Below are positions 23,557 to 31,076 of a stretch of 47,483 nt of DNA, in pieces. This stretch comes from JBBIND01 sp037444075 (lineage in GTDB: Bacteria > Acidobacteriota > Terriglobia > Bryobacterales > Bryobacteraceae). The stretch is taken from contig JBBIND010000026.1 in NCBI GenBank assembly GCA_037444075.1, positions 1 to 47,483 on the forward strand, written 5' to 3'. Each line of letters opens with the position of its first letter. Position 1 is the first letter of the stretch. The translations under genes and the position numbers were made by a program. The notes under the pieces were generated by a model. The model was not told the DNA's origin, did no database searches, and saw only the letters and a list, made by a program, of their open reading frames with translations.

Positions 23557-24188
23557 TAGCGCACTGAAAGATCGCGCAGGTAGATGTCCTTGAATTGCAT
23601 GTTGCCCTCGCCGCCCGAGTGCAACTGCAACGCGATGTGGCCATCGAAGGACTTTGGCCGCGGGTCGGTGAAGTCCACCAGCAGGACGCCGTTCAGGCGC
23701 GATACATAGCGGTTGCCTTCCACGCGCACCTGGAGATCATTCCAGTCATTCTGCCGGACCACGGTCTCGTTTTCCGGAGCCGGCCAGACGATCCACGCCC
23801 GTCCGTCGCCGTAGATGCCGCCGGTGTGGCGGTTGACGTTGCAGTCGATTTCAAACTGAAGTCCCTGTGAGACGTGAGGCGTGCCCGGCTTGAACTCTGT
23901 GCGGAAGAACAGGCCGCTGTTGCCGCCTCCGACGCACTTGAAGCGCAGCCCCATGTGGAAATCCTTGTACTTCTTTTCCGTCATCAGGTAGCCGTATTCC
24001 TTGGTCAGGGCCTCGCCGTGGATCACCCCGCCTGTCACGGCCCACTTCTCCTTGCCGACTTCCACCCAGCCGGTCAGGTCCTTTCCATTGAACAGCGCTA
24101 CCCAATCCTCCCCGGGCAAACGCGGGTTCTGTGCCAGGACAGCCAGGGCGCCTGCTGCCAGTAAAGCGGCCACGAAACGAAGATGCAT
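23556..24188 (-). CDS. secreted DUF1080 / 3-keto-disaccharide hydrolase-like protein
   Basis: A 210-aa protein from ATG 24188, with GGGAGG upstream. The signal peptide is M-H-L-R-F-V-A-A-L-L-A-A-G-A-L-A-V-L-A. The mature part is a concanavalin-like beta-sandwich with the hallmark F-N-G-K-D-L-T-G-W near its start, N-S-G-L-F-F-R in the middle, and Q-F-K-D-I-Y-L-R-D at the end. Some members hydrolyse 3-keto-glucosides made by Gfo/Idh-type dehydrogenases, and others bind sugars only. A second copy is at 29643, and a Tat-exported Gfo/Idh protein lies 12 kb away. Confidence 0.88.
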   Translation of the reverse strand: MHLRFVAALLAAGALAVLAQNPRLPGEDWVALFNGKDLTGWVEVGKEKWAVTGGVIHGEALTKEYGYLMTEKKYKDFHMGLRFKCVGGGNSGLFFRTEFKPGTPHVSQGLQFEIDCNVNRHTGGIYGDGRAWIVWPAPENETVVRQNDWNDLQVRVEGNRYVSRLNGVLLVDFTDPRPKSFDGHIALQLHSGGEGNMQFKDIYLRDLSVR

Positions 24189-24226
24189 AAATCCAATTGC
24201 CTCCCTTGATGAGCGTGCTGACAGCC

Positions 24227-24355
24227 CGTGGCAAAAGCCCGCCGGCAGGCTGAAGCTTACCCTAAGTGCGCCGTAAACTATTGACGTAACGTGTGGGACA
24301 TGCTTCAGCTTGTCGTCTTCAAATCCGCACCAGGACTTTTTCCGCAGACTGCTAA
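24227..24355. repeat. MITE-like inverted-repeat element, copy B
   Basis: Between the DUF1080 start and the glmM 3' end lies a 129-nt element. Its right end, GGACTTTTTC..GCTAA (24333-24355), matches the reverse complement of the left end of copy A (43901-43922). Its left half (GCAAAAGCC, GGCTGAAGCTTACCC, GTG) matches the reverse complement of copy A's right half. Both carry the paired CTGAAGC / GCTTCAGC inner repeats. It is in opposite orientation to copy A and encodes no protein. Confidence 0.6.
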
Positions 24356-24363
24356 CCCAGCTA

Positions 24364-25719
24364 TCATACCTGTTCGGCTCCGAGCTCAGCCAGAATGGTC
24401 TCGGCGATCGCATGGGCGTAGTGCTCCACCATGGGCAAGTCGGGACCTTCCACCATGACGCGCGCCAGAGGTTCGGTGCCGGAATAGCGGACCAGTAGCC
24501 TGCCGGAGTCGCCGAACGCGGCTTCCGCCTCCCGGATAGCGTGCTGCACACCAGGCAGACTCTCCAGCGGGAGCCTTCTGGAGACGCGAACATTCACCAG
24601 CTTCTGCGGGTAGACCGGCAACTCGTCCGCCAACTCGTCGGGACGCTTGCCGGACCACCGAACGGCCTCGATGACGCGCAATGCGGTCACCATCCCGTCT
24701 CCGGTGGTGGCGTAATCCAGGTAGATGACGTGGCCGGATTGCTCCCCGCCAAGCGGGGCGCCCAGACGGAGCATCTCTTCCAAAACGTACTTGTCGCCCA
24801 CCGCAGTCCTGGCCAGGCGAATGCCCTCTGCGGCGAGGGCGCGCTCCAGCCCAAGGTTGGACATGACGGTAGCCACCACGCATTGGTTCCCGGCGGGTAA
24901 TTTAGCCTGTGCGGCCAGGTGGCGGGCGCACAGCAGGAGCACCCAATCGCCGTCGAGCAATTTCCCGTTGCGAGCCACGAAGATGGCCCGATCGGCATCG
25001 CCGTCGAATGCTATGCCCAGGTCGGCTCCAGACGCCAAGACCTGGTCCCTGAGTTGTTCGGGATGCAGCGCGCCGCAGCCGTCGTTGATGTTGCGGCCGT
25101 CGGGCTGGCAGAACACCGCGTGCACCTGTGCCCCGAGGCGTTCAAACAGGCGTGGAGCCAACACTGATGCTGAGCCGTTGGCGCAATCCACAACGAGTTT
25201 GAGACCGGCCAACCCGCTGGAGGCGGACGCCAGGCGATCCAGGTAGAGTTCCACCAGGGCGGGGTCCGCCGCGAGGTCCGGCGCGATGCCATCCGCCGTC
25301 GAACGTTGCAGCCTGAGGACAATTTCGTTCTCAAGCTGCGCTTCCGCCGCGTCAGGGAGTTTATAGCCGGAATGCGCAAAGACCTTGATGCCGTTATCGT
25401 GATAGGGGTTATGCGAAGCCGAGATCATGGCTCCGGCGACGAACGGCCCCTCCTTGGTCAGGTAAGCGACTGCCGGCGTGCTCACTACGCCCGCGTAGCG
25501 CACTCTAACTCCGGATTGGACCAGACCGGCCGCGACCGCTTGCGCCAGCCAGTATCCACTTTCACGCGTGTCCACTCCGATGAGCACCTCCGGGTCAGGC
25601 GAATGATGCCGGGCCCAATCCCCCAATGCTCCGCCCAGAGCCGTTGCCGTGGGACCGTCCAAGGGAAACTTACCTGCTTCGCCGCGGATGCCGTCGGTTC
25701 CAAAGAGTTTCTTTTGCAT
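24364..25719 (-). CDS. glmM: phosphoglucosamine mutase
   Basis: A 451-aa cytoplasmic enzyme converting glucosamine-6-phosphate to glucosamine-1-phosphate, feeding UDP-GlcNAc, peptidoglycan and lipid A. It starts with the GlmM signature F-G-T-D-G-I-R-G (residues 6-13). The phospho-serine is Ser102 in I-S-A-S-H-N-P, the same number as in E. coli. The metal loop is D-G-D-A-D-R, the sugar loop is G-E-Q-S-G-H, and the phosphate loop near the end is R-Y-S-G-T-E-P. ATG 25719 is preferred to TTG 25722. Last gene of the cdaA-ybbR-glmM operon, 10 nt after ybbR. Confidence 0.97.
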   Translation of the reverse strand: MQKKLFGTDGIRGEAGKFPLDGPTATALGGALGDWARHHSPDPEVLIGVDTRESGYWLAQAVAAGLVQSGVRVRYAGVVSTPAVAYLTKEGPFVAGAMISASHNPYHDNGIKVFAHSGYKLPDAAEAQLENEIVLRLQRSTADGIAPDLAADPALVELYLDRLASASSGLAGLKLVVDCANGSASVLAPRLFERLGAQVHAVFCQPDGRNINDGCGALHPEQLRDQVLASGADLGIAFDGDADRAIFVARNGKLLDGDWVLLLCARHLAAQAKLPAGNQCVVATVMSNLGLERALAAEGIRLARTAVGDKYVLEEMLRLGAPLGGEQSGHVIYLDYATTGDGMVTALRVIEAVRWSGKRPDELADELPVYPQKLVNVRVSRRLPLESLPGVQHAIREAEAAFGDSGRLLVRYSGTEPLARVMVEGPDLPMVEHYAHAIAETILAELGAEQV

Positions 25720-25729
25720 CAAGTTATGG

Positions 25730-26380
25730 TCAGGTAGATCTGCGCACGGTGACGGTGACGATCACTTTCGAGGGCGAGTCAAAACGCACTTGCGAATCGG
25801 GCACGTACGTTTCAACGTGGAACTCCCCGGACCCCACCAGCGAACTGAGGTCGAGCGAGTCCGTGTCCACGTGGTTGACCTGGTTAACACGGCTCTCCGG
25901 ACCAACAATGCGCAGACGGCTGGGGCGAACGTCAACTTTGTCGATCTGGTAGCCTGGCGCGGGGGAACTGGAGTACTGCACCCGAACCGGGACTTCACGC
26001 CATACACGCTCCTCAAAGTGCAGGCGGACCTGAGCGGGGACGGCGCGCGAAAACGTCACACCGCTCGGAAGGAGGATGGTGCTTTGCCCGATCGTATACG
26101 TACGATCTCCTGGCCGGAGCACGGAGATGAGGTCCAACACCACCACCGTTTCAGAAAGGCTGGCTGGTGTCATCCTGTTCGAGGGCCCTCGCAGCTCGAG
26201 GTGAACGTTGCCCACCACATCGGAACTCAATTCCAGGTCACGCGGGATGTTCTTGTACTGGATGGGAACTGAAATCGACGTGACCATATCCTGTTCGCCG
26301 ATGACCAGGGTGTACAGCAAGACGGCTACCAGCAAGGAGAGGATCTTCCAGCCGATGTTCCGGGTGAACAGTCCGATCAT
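25730..26380 (-). CDS. YbbR-domain protein (CdaR-like regulator of CdaA)
   Basis: A 216-aa protein with one N-terminal membrane helix (I-L-S-L-L-V-A-V-L-L-Y-T-L-V-I) and two extracytoplasmic YbbR-type beta domains. These are marked by strands such as V-P-I-Q-Y-K-N-I-P, H-L-E-L-R-G-P and V-R-V-Q-Y-S-S, with P-S-R-L-R-I-V-G-P. In other bacteria CdaR binds the membrane part of CdaA and modulates c-di-AMP synthesis. It overlaps cdaA by 4 nt (ATGA) and precedes glmM by 10 nt, the classic gene order. It has fewer YbbR repeats than Bacillus CdaR. Confidence 0.9.
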   Translation of the reverse strand: MIGLFTRNIGWKILSLLVAVLLYTLVIGEQDMVTSISVPIQYKNIPRDLELSSDVVGNVHLELRGPSNRMTPASLSETVVVLDLISVLRPGDRTYTIGQSTILLPSGVTFSRAVPAQVRLHFEERVWREVPVRVQYSSSPAPGYQIDKVDVRPSRLRIVGPESRVNQVNHVDTDSLDLSSLVGSGEFHVETYVPDSQVRFDSPSKVIVTVTVRRST

Positions 26381-27249
26381 CGGTGGCGTCCCGCTTCCTT
26401 GTACTCCGCTTCGGTGTCACCTTCGAAGTGCGAGTCCGCCGAAAGCGGAGCCGACGTAGGCCTGCCTCTGCGCCCGCTGAAGTGCTGAGTCAAGCGCTGC
26501 TCGAGCCTCTCTCGCGTGACGTCCAACTCGATTTTACCGAAAGCCGCGATGGAGATTCGTCCGGTTTCTTCGGAGACGACCACAGCCAGGGCGTCACTCT
26601 CCTCTGTAATGCCGATGGCCGCCCTGTGCCTTGTCCCCAGCTTGCTCATGATTTCAGGGTTCAAACTCAGCGGCAGGAAGCAGGCTGCCGCTGCAACCCG
26701 GTCACCTTGCACGATGACCGCCCCGTCGTGTAAAGCCCCGCCGGACTGAAAAATCGACAAAAGCAGATCGCGCGACAAAGTGGCGTCCATGTGGAGACCG
26801 CTTTCAACGAACGTCCGCAACCCGACGTCTTTCTCCAGGACAATGAGAGCCCCCGTCTTACGCTGGCTGAGCATTCCCAGGGCCAACACGATCTCTGCGA
26901 TGCGCTCGTAGCTGTGCAGTTGCTGGCTGGCTGTAAACAGCCGCCGCAGCCCGATCTGCGCCAGCAGACGCCGAATATCCGATTGGAACATCACGATCAG
27001 CGCGAAGATCGTGTACGGAGCCAACGTCGCGAGGACCGTGCGGAGGAGTTCCAGGTGTGCGTAAACTGCCACCAGGTAAACCAAGGCCAATACTGCCAGT
27101 CCCACCAGAATGTTGGCGGAACGCCGGCCCCGCACAATCATGATGAACTGGTAGATCAGAAATGCCACTACAAGGATGTCGATGACCGTCGACGCGGTCA
27201 GCCGCGGAACCGTCAGTAGATCCTGCGATGGAGGGTATAGCATACCCAT
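26377..27249 (-). CDS. cdaA: diadenylate cyclase CdaA
   Basis: A 290-aa membrane enzyme making c-di-AMP from two ATP. Three hydrophobic helices occupy residues about 20-90, followed by a DAC (DisA_N) domain. The catalytic motifs are D-G-A (175-177, in L-H-D-G-A-V-I-V) and R-H-R (207-209, in G-T-R-H-R-A-A-I-G), both intact. The C-terminal 40 residues after the DAC domain are charged and probably disordered. Start ATG 27249 or ATG 27243: neither has a strong Shine-Dalgarno. A fair promoter lies upstream on the same strand. Confidence 0.96.
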   Translation of the reverse strand: MGMLYPPSQDLLTVPRLTASTVIDILVVAFLIYQFIMIVRGRRSANILVGLAVLALVYLVAVYAHLELLRTVLATLAPYTIFALIVMFQSDIRRLLAQIGLRRLFTASQQLHSYERIAEIVLALGMLSQRKTGALIVLEKDVGLRTFVESGLHMDATLSRDLLLSIFQSGGALHDGAVIVQGDRVAAAACFLPLSLNPEIMSKLGTRHRAAIGITEESDALAVVVSEETGRISIAAFGKIELDVTRERLEQRLTQHFSGRRGRPTSAPLSADSHFEGDTEAEYKEAGRHR

Positions 27250-27281
27250 CTTGGTCAGTGATTTGCCCTCTTCAAGCCAAC

Positions 27282-27311
27282 ATTTTACCTAAAACAGTGG
27301 CCTTGTACCAA
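27282..27311 (-). promoter_or_regulatory. candidate sigma-70 promoter of the cdaA operon
   Basis: On the minus strand, TTGGTA (27311-27306) and TAAAAT (27287-27282) are 18 nt apart, 32 nt before the cdaA start at 27249. The surrounding DNA is the most AT-rich of the window. Confidence 0.5.
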
Positions 27312-27398
27312 TATCTTTTTCAAAATCATGCCGTTAGGGACGGGCCGAATAAATGGCGAAGATCGTCGAAAATGGCAACAGTCGGCCGCGTCAGGGTA

Positions 27399-27404
27399 TA
27401 TAAT
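27399..27404 (+). promoter_or_regulatory. TATAAT -10 of the Tat radical SAM gene
   Basis: GGTATATAATTG holds a perfect TATAAT, 54 nt before ATG 27459. The -35 position reads GCAACA, a weak match. GGAAGGAG (27442-27449) is the ribosome-binding site. Confidence 0.5.
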
Positions 27405-27458
27405 TGTGTTGAAGACAGGCGGGATGAACCACATCTGGGCGGGAAGGAGTTGACGTCC

Positions 27459-28499
27459 ATGAGCGAGAGTACGCGCAGGCAATTTGCGATGAACCTGCTA
27501 GGTTCCGGATTCGTGAGCCTCTCGGCCTTAACAGGGTGCTCGGCGCAAGCCACGCCCCAACCTCTGGCCAGCATGAACCGCAAGGACTGGGAACCCTCTT
27601 ACCTGAAACTGGAACGCTCCGGCGAGTTGGAAAAGCGCGTTCAGGCTCTCAAGGCTATCTATGACCGCTGCAGGCTCTGTCCCCGGGAGTGCGGCGTCAA
27701 CCGCAACCGGGGCGAGAAGGGCATCTGCAGTTCCACGAACCGGGCCAAGGTCTATTCCTCGCATCCGCATTTCGGCGAGGAGCGCCCCCTGGTGGGCCGC
27801 GGCGGTTCCGGCACCATCTTCTTCAGCAACTGCAACCTCCTGTGCATCTTCTGCCAGAACTGGGAAATCAACCACCGGGGCGACGGCTCCTTCATCAGTG
27901 ACTCGAGCCTGGGCCGCATGATGATGGACATCGCGCGGCAGGGTTGCCACAACGTCAACCTGGTAACGCCCACGCATATCGTACCCAACATCGTTGCGGC
28001 CTTACGTACGGCCATTGCGCAAGGCTTGCGCGTGCCGCTGGTCTACAACTGCGGCGGCTACGAAACACTGGCGGTAATCCAACTGCTCGACGGCATCGTG
28101 GATATTTATCTACCGGACTTCAAGTACACCAATAACGCGATGGCGGAGAAGTACTCCTCCACGGCTACCGGCTATCCGGAGGCGGCGGCCGCGGCCGTCG
28201 AGGAGATGCACCGTCAAGTGGGTGAACTGGTGGTGGACGAGAAGGGCATCGCGTTGAGGGGCCTGATGGTGCGGCATCTGGTGCTGCCGGAGAACGTCTC
28301 AGGGACAGATAAGTTCGTCAAGTGGGTACGCGAGAAGCTCACGCCTACCACGTACGTGAACGTGATGGCTCAGTACCGCCCGGAGCACAAGGCGCACAAG
28401 TACCCGCCGCTAAACCGCCGGCTGACACACGGCGAGTATCGTCAGGCCGTACGTTGGGCGCTGGAAGCGGGCCTCACCCGGTTGGATGGGATGAGTTGA
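27459..28499 (+). CDS. Tat-signal radical SAM protein of the PflX/COG1313 family, putative lipoprotein
   Basis: A 346-aa protein. It has the radical SAM cluster motif C-N-L-L-C-I-F-C (Cys125, Cys129, Cys132) and an upstream four-Cys set (Cys71, Cys74, Cys78, Cys90 in C-R-L-C-P-R-E-C and K-G-I-C), both typical of PflA-like COG1313 proteins. Other family marks are G-S-G-T-I-F-F-S, V-T-P-T-H, D-I-Y-L-P-D-F-K and E-M-H-R-Q-V-G. The N-terminus is unlike cytosolic relatives: T-R-R-Q-F-A-M followed by a hydrophobic stretch and L-T-G-C (Cys27), i.e. a twin-arginine signal with a lipobox. Start ATG 27459 is fixed by GGAAGGAG. The target protein is unknown. The last 26 nt overlap the DUF58 gene on the opposite strand. 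Confidence 0.88.
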   Translation: MSESTRRQFAMNLLGSGFVSLSALTGCSAQATPQPLASMNRKDWEPSYLKLERSGELEKRVQALKAIYDRCRLCPRECGVNRNRGEKGICSSTNRAKVYSSHPHFGEERPLVGRGGSGTIFFSNCNLLCIFCQNWEINHRGDGSFISDSSLGRMMMDIARQGCHNVNLVTPTHIVPNIVAALRTAIAQGLRVPLVYNCGGYETLAVIQLLDGIVDIYLPDFKYTNNAMAEKYSSTATGYPEAAAAAVEEMHRQVGELVVDEKGIALRGLMVRHLVLPENVSGTDKFVKWVREKLTPTTYVNVMAQYRPEHKAHKYPPLNRRLTHGEYRQAVRWALEAGLTRLDGMS

Positions 28500-29619
28500 A
28501 CGGAGCGGCGGCGCCCTCCGCCGGCAAAGTCTCCGGCGTGATGAAATGCGCCGCGTGCCATCCTGCCTGTTTGAATTGCTCGGGGAAAACCGTGAAAACC
28601 ACACCGAAGCTGCGGGCGTTTTCGGGTCCCGCCGGCGGCAGCCCGGCCACCGCCTGGACAACCGCCAGATGCCGCAGGATGGAATACACATCGCCCTGGG
28701 CAGGCAGAGCGACGTCAAATTCCTGTGTGTGGAAGCACACGCGCGCCTCGCGCTGCGTCAACCGCCAGGCAAGATAAGCGCAGCATTCCAGAGCGCGCTC
28801 AAACCACGGCAGGTGATCCTCCGGAACGTTCAAATCCAGGAACATCTCCACAAGCGGATCCTGCTCGCGGGCGAATTCACGCACCTGCAAGGACCCTGTA
28901 TGGGCGGTGGCTTTCCAGTCGACGTAGCGGGCGCTTTCGAGCGGCTCGTAAGGGCGGATGCGGTAGAAGTCGTGGCCTGAACCGCGATAGTGCGCCTCAA
29001 TCTCTCCGGCCAGCGAGGAGGCCAACTCTTCCAGATCGGCGTGCGGCTCCATCGCCGGGTACACCAAAACTTCGCGCGGCAGATTAACGCGCTCTTCACG
29101 CCGCACCAGCCCAAAGGGAAACTGAGTGACCAGCAGGAAGGTGTTCTCGCGATGCAGTCCGCGGCGTGTGAACGTGACCTCGGTGGTGTGCTCCAGCAGT
29201 TTGCCCGAGGGCACGACCGGAAAATACACACCTTCCGAGAACACGCTGGGAGGGACGCCCCTCAGATGGATGGAGAACGAAGGCATCCAGGTCTTCCCGT
29301 TACGGAGCAGGATGCGGGCCAGGATCTGACCGCGGGCGGTGACGTGTTCCGGAATGGCAAAGTCGAGGCCGAGTCCCGCCAGGCTGAGCCGGCAAACAAC
29401 GCCCGAAACCAGCAGAGTGGCCAACATGGCCGCCAACAGAATGAACAGCAGGTTGTTGGCGGAAACAAAGGCTGCCACCGCCAAGAGGAGGATGACCGCC
29501 GTAAAGACGAGGCCACGGCGGGTGATGCGCCGGCCGCCGGCTGCGGCGTTGGAGTGCAGCGCCGGCAGCTTCCGCGCCAGCCGGCCAAGCTTCCAAGCTG
29601 GGAATCCAGCCAAAGGCAT
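28474..29619 (-). CDS. DUF58-domain membrane protein
   Basis: A 381-aa protein. Residues about 35-80 hold two hydrophobic helices (V-F-T-A-V-I-L-L-L-A-V-A-A-F and L-L-F-I-L-L-A-A-M-L). A soluble part follows, with the DUF58 core S-G-H-D-F-Y-R-I-R-P-Y-E-P and R-Y-V-D-W-K-A-T-A near residues 235-260. DUF58 proteins usually accompany MoxR ATPases and vWA proteins, but neither is adjacent here, which is unusual. The start lies 23 nt from the divergent DUF1080 start. Confidence 0.88.
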   Translation of the reverse strand: MPLAGFPAWKLGRLARKLPALHSNAAAGGRRITRRGLVFTAVILLLAVAAFVSANNLLFILLAAMLATLLVSGVVCRLSLAGLGLDFAIPEHVTARGQILARILLRNGKTWMPSFSIHLRGVPPSVFSEGVYFPVVPSGKLLEHTTEVTFTRRGLHRENTFLLVTQFPFGLVRREERVNLPREVLVYPAMEPHADLEELASSLAGEIEAHYRGSGHDFYRIRPYEPLESARYVDWKATAHTGSLQVREFAREQDPLVEMFLDLNVPEDHLPWFERALECCAYLAWRLTQREARVCFHTQEFDVALPAQGDVYSILRHLAVVQAVAGLPPAGPENARSFGVVFTVFPEQFKQAGWHAAHFITPETLPAEGAAAPFNSSHPTG

Positions 29620-29642
29620 GCGTTTCTGCTAGTGTAACTCTC

Positions 29643-30279
29643 ATGAAGCTGTTTGCTCTTCTTTTGTCGGTTGGCTCGCTCGCTCTGCCTGCCGAGCGCC
29701 AACAACTGTTTAATGGGAAAGACTTGACGGGATGGGAGATGGTCGGTCCCGGCCGCTTCCTGGTGGAAGACGGATGCCTGAAGACGGAAGGCGGAATGGG
29801 CCTTCTCTACTACAAGGGCGAGAAATTCGGCAACGCCACCATCCGTGTGGTTTTCCGAACGAGCGTGCCGCGGGCAAANNNNNNNNNNGCGAGAGCCCGC
29901 CGTCCTCCGCGCCCGGCCCGAACCTCCCCGGGATCCGTGGTTTGCCGTTCACAACGGCTACGAGGTGCAGATTTCGGCCGGCGGCGACGATTGGCACGGC
30001 ACCGGTTCCATCTACTCTCTCAGCAAAGTGACAGCGCGCAACGAAAACCCCGTGGGCGAGTGGAACACCATGGACATCGTCCTGGAGGGTCAGAAGACTA
30101 CGGTGCGCATAAACGGCGCCACGGTGAACGAATTCCACGGCAACCAGCCGGTGCCGGAGCGCCAGCGCTGGTATGAGCCCGTCCGCGGTCCCCGGCCCGA
30201 CTTCGGCTACATCGGTTTGCAGAATCACGACGCGCGGAGCGTCGTCTACTTCCGCGAGGTCAGCGCCGTAAAGCACTGA
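29643..30279 (+). CDS. DUF1080 / 3-keto-disaccharide hydrolase-like protein split by an assembly gap
   Basis: Two partial frames belong to one secreted protein. The first (29643 to the gap) has a signal peptide (M-K-L-F-A-L-L-L-S-V-G) and the family mark F-N-G-K-D-L-T-G-W, and stops at V-F-R-T-S-V-P-R-A just before the N run. The second (from 29890) continues R-E-P-A-V-L to a normal end (Y-I-G-L-Q-N-H, then Y-F-R-E-V-S). The segment lost is where relatives have N-S-G-V-F-I-R. The frames are offset because 10 N is an arbitrary gap length, and the true missing length must be a multiple of 3. The gene is probably intact. It is a paralogue of the protein at 23556. Confidence 0.82.
29879..29888. 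other. 10-N assembly gap inside the DUF1080 gene
   Basis: A run of ten N interrupts the coding frame. The protein family predicts roughly 20-30 missing nt here. Confidence 0.99.
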
Positions 30280-30305
30280 GTGGGATCCCGAGAAGAGGCG
30301 GCCTT

Positions 30306-31076
30306 GTGAACGTCATCCTTGTGCTGCCGGCCTATAACGAAGAGGACGGCCTTAGGGAGCTCTTCTCGAGTCTGGCGCTTTCCATCGAGTCCTGGGGTGT
30401 CCCGCACAAAGTGGTGGCGGTGGACGACGGCAGCACCGATGGAACGGCGCGAGTGTTGAGCGCGTGGCCGGACCGGTTGCCGCTAGACATCGTACGGCAC
30501 GAGAAGAACCGGGGCTTGGGCGTGACGTTGCGGGACGGCTTGCGGCGCGCCTGCGAACTGGCTCAAAGCGGTGACGACGTCGTGGTTACCATGGATGCCG
30601 ACAACACCCACGCTCCGGACCTGCTGCCCGCCCTGTTGGAGCGCATCGCGGAAGGTCACGATGTGGTCATCGCCTCCCGCTACCGTCAGGGAGCAAGAGT
30701 GGTCGGGCTCGGCGGGAGGCGCCTGCTGATGTGCTACGGCGCCCGCGCGTTTTTCCAGGTGCTGTTTCCCATGGAAGGCGTTCGGGATTACACCAGCGGA
30801 TATCGAGCGTACCGCGCATCAGCCCTGAAAAATCTGATTCAAACAAATCCGGATAGATTTGTTTCGGAGCGCGGCTTTACCTGTCAGGCGGAAATCCTGT
30901 TGAAGTTGCGGCGGTTGCGTGTGCAGGCGGCCGAAGTCCCCATGGTGCTTCGCTACGACCTGAAGGGTGGAGTCAGCAAAATGCCCGTCTTCCAGACCAT
31001 AGCGGCTACTTTGCGCCTCGCGCTGCGGAATCTCTTCGCAGGCAGAGTCCCCAAGCCATCCAAGCCGCGAAACTGA
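30306..31076 (+). CDS. family 2 glycosyltransferase, dolichol-phosphate-mannose-synthase-like
   Basis: A 256-aa GT-A enzyme. The N-terminus V-L-P-A-Y-N-E-E and the nucleotide-sugar segment V-D-D-G-S-T-D-G-T are standard for GT2. The D-x-D metal site is M-D-A-D-N-T-H. The A-S-R-Y-R-Q-G and Y-T-S-G-Y-R-A-Y-R segments are typical of polyprenyl-phosphate sugar synthases (DPM1/GtrB relatives). No C-terminal membrane helices are present, so it is the short soluble type. Start GTG 30306, 27 nt after the DUF1080 stop. It probably makes a polyprenyl-linked sugar donor for membrane glycosyltransferases. Its last 71 nt overlap the YfhO gene on the other strand. Confidence 0.9.
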   Translation: MNVILVLPAYNEEDGLRELFSSLALSIESWGVPHKVVAVDDGSTDGTARVLSAWPDRLPLDIVRHEKNRGLGVTLRDGLRRACELAQSGDDVVVTMDADNTHAPDLLPALLERIAEGHDVVIASRYRQGARVVGLGGRRLLMCYGARAFFQVLFPMEGVRDYTSGYRAYRASALKNLIQTNPDRFVSERGFTCQAEILLKLRRLRVQAAEVPMVLRYDLKGGVSKMPVFQTIAATLRLALRNLFAGRVPKPSKPRN

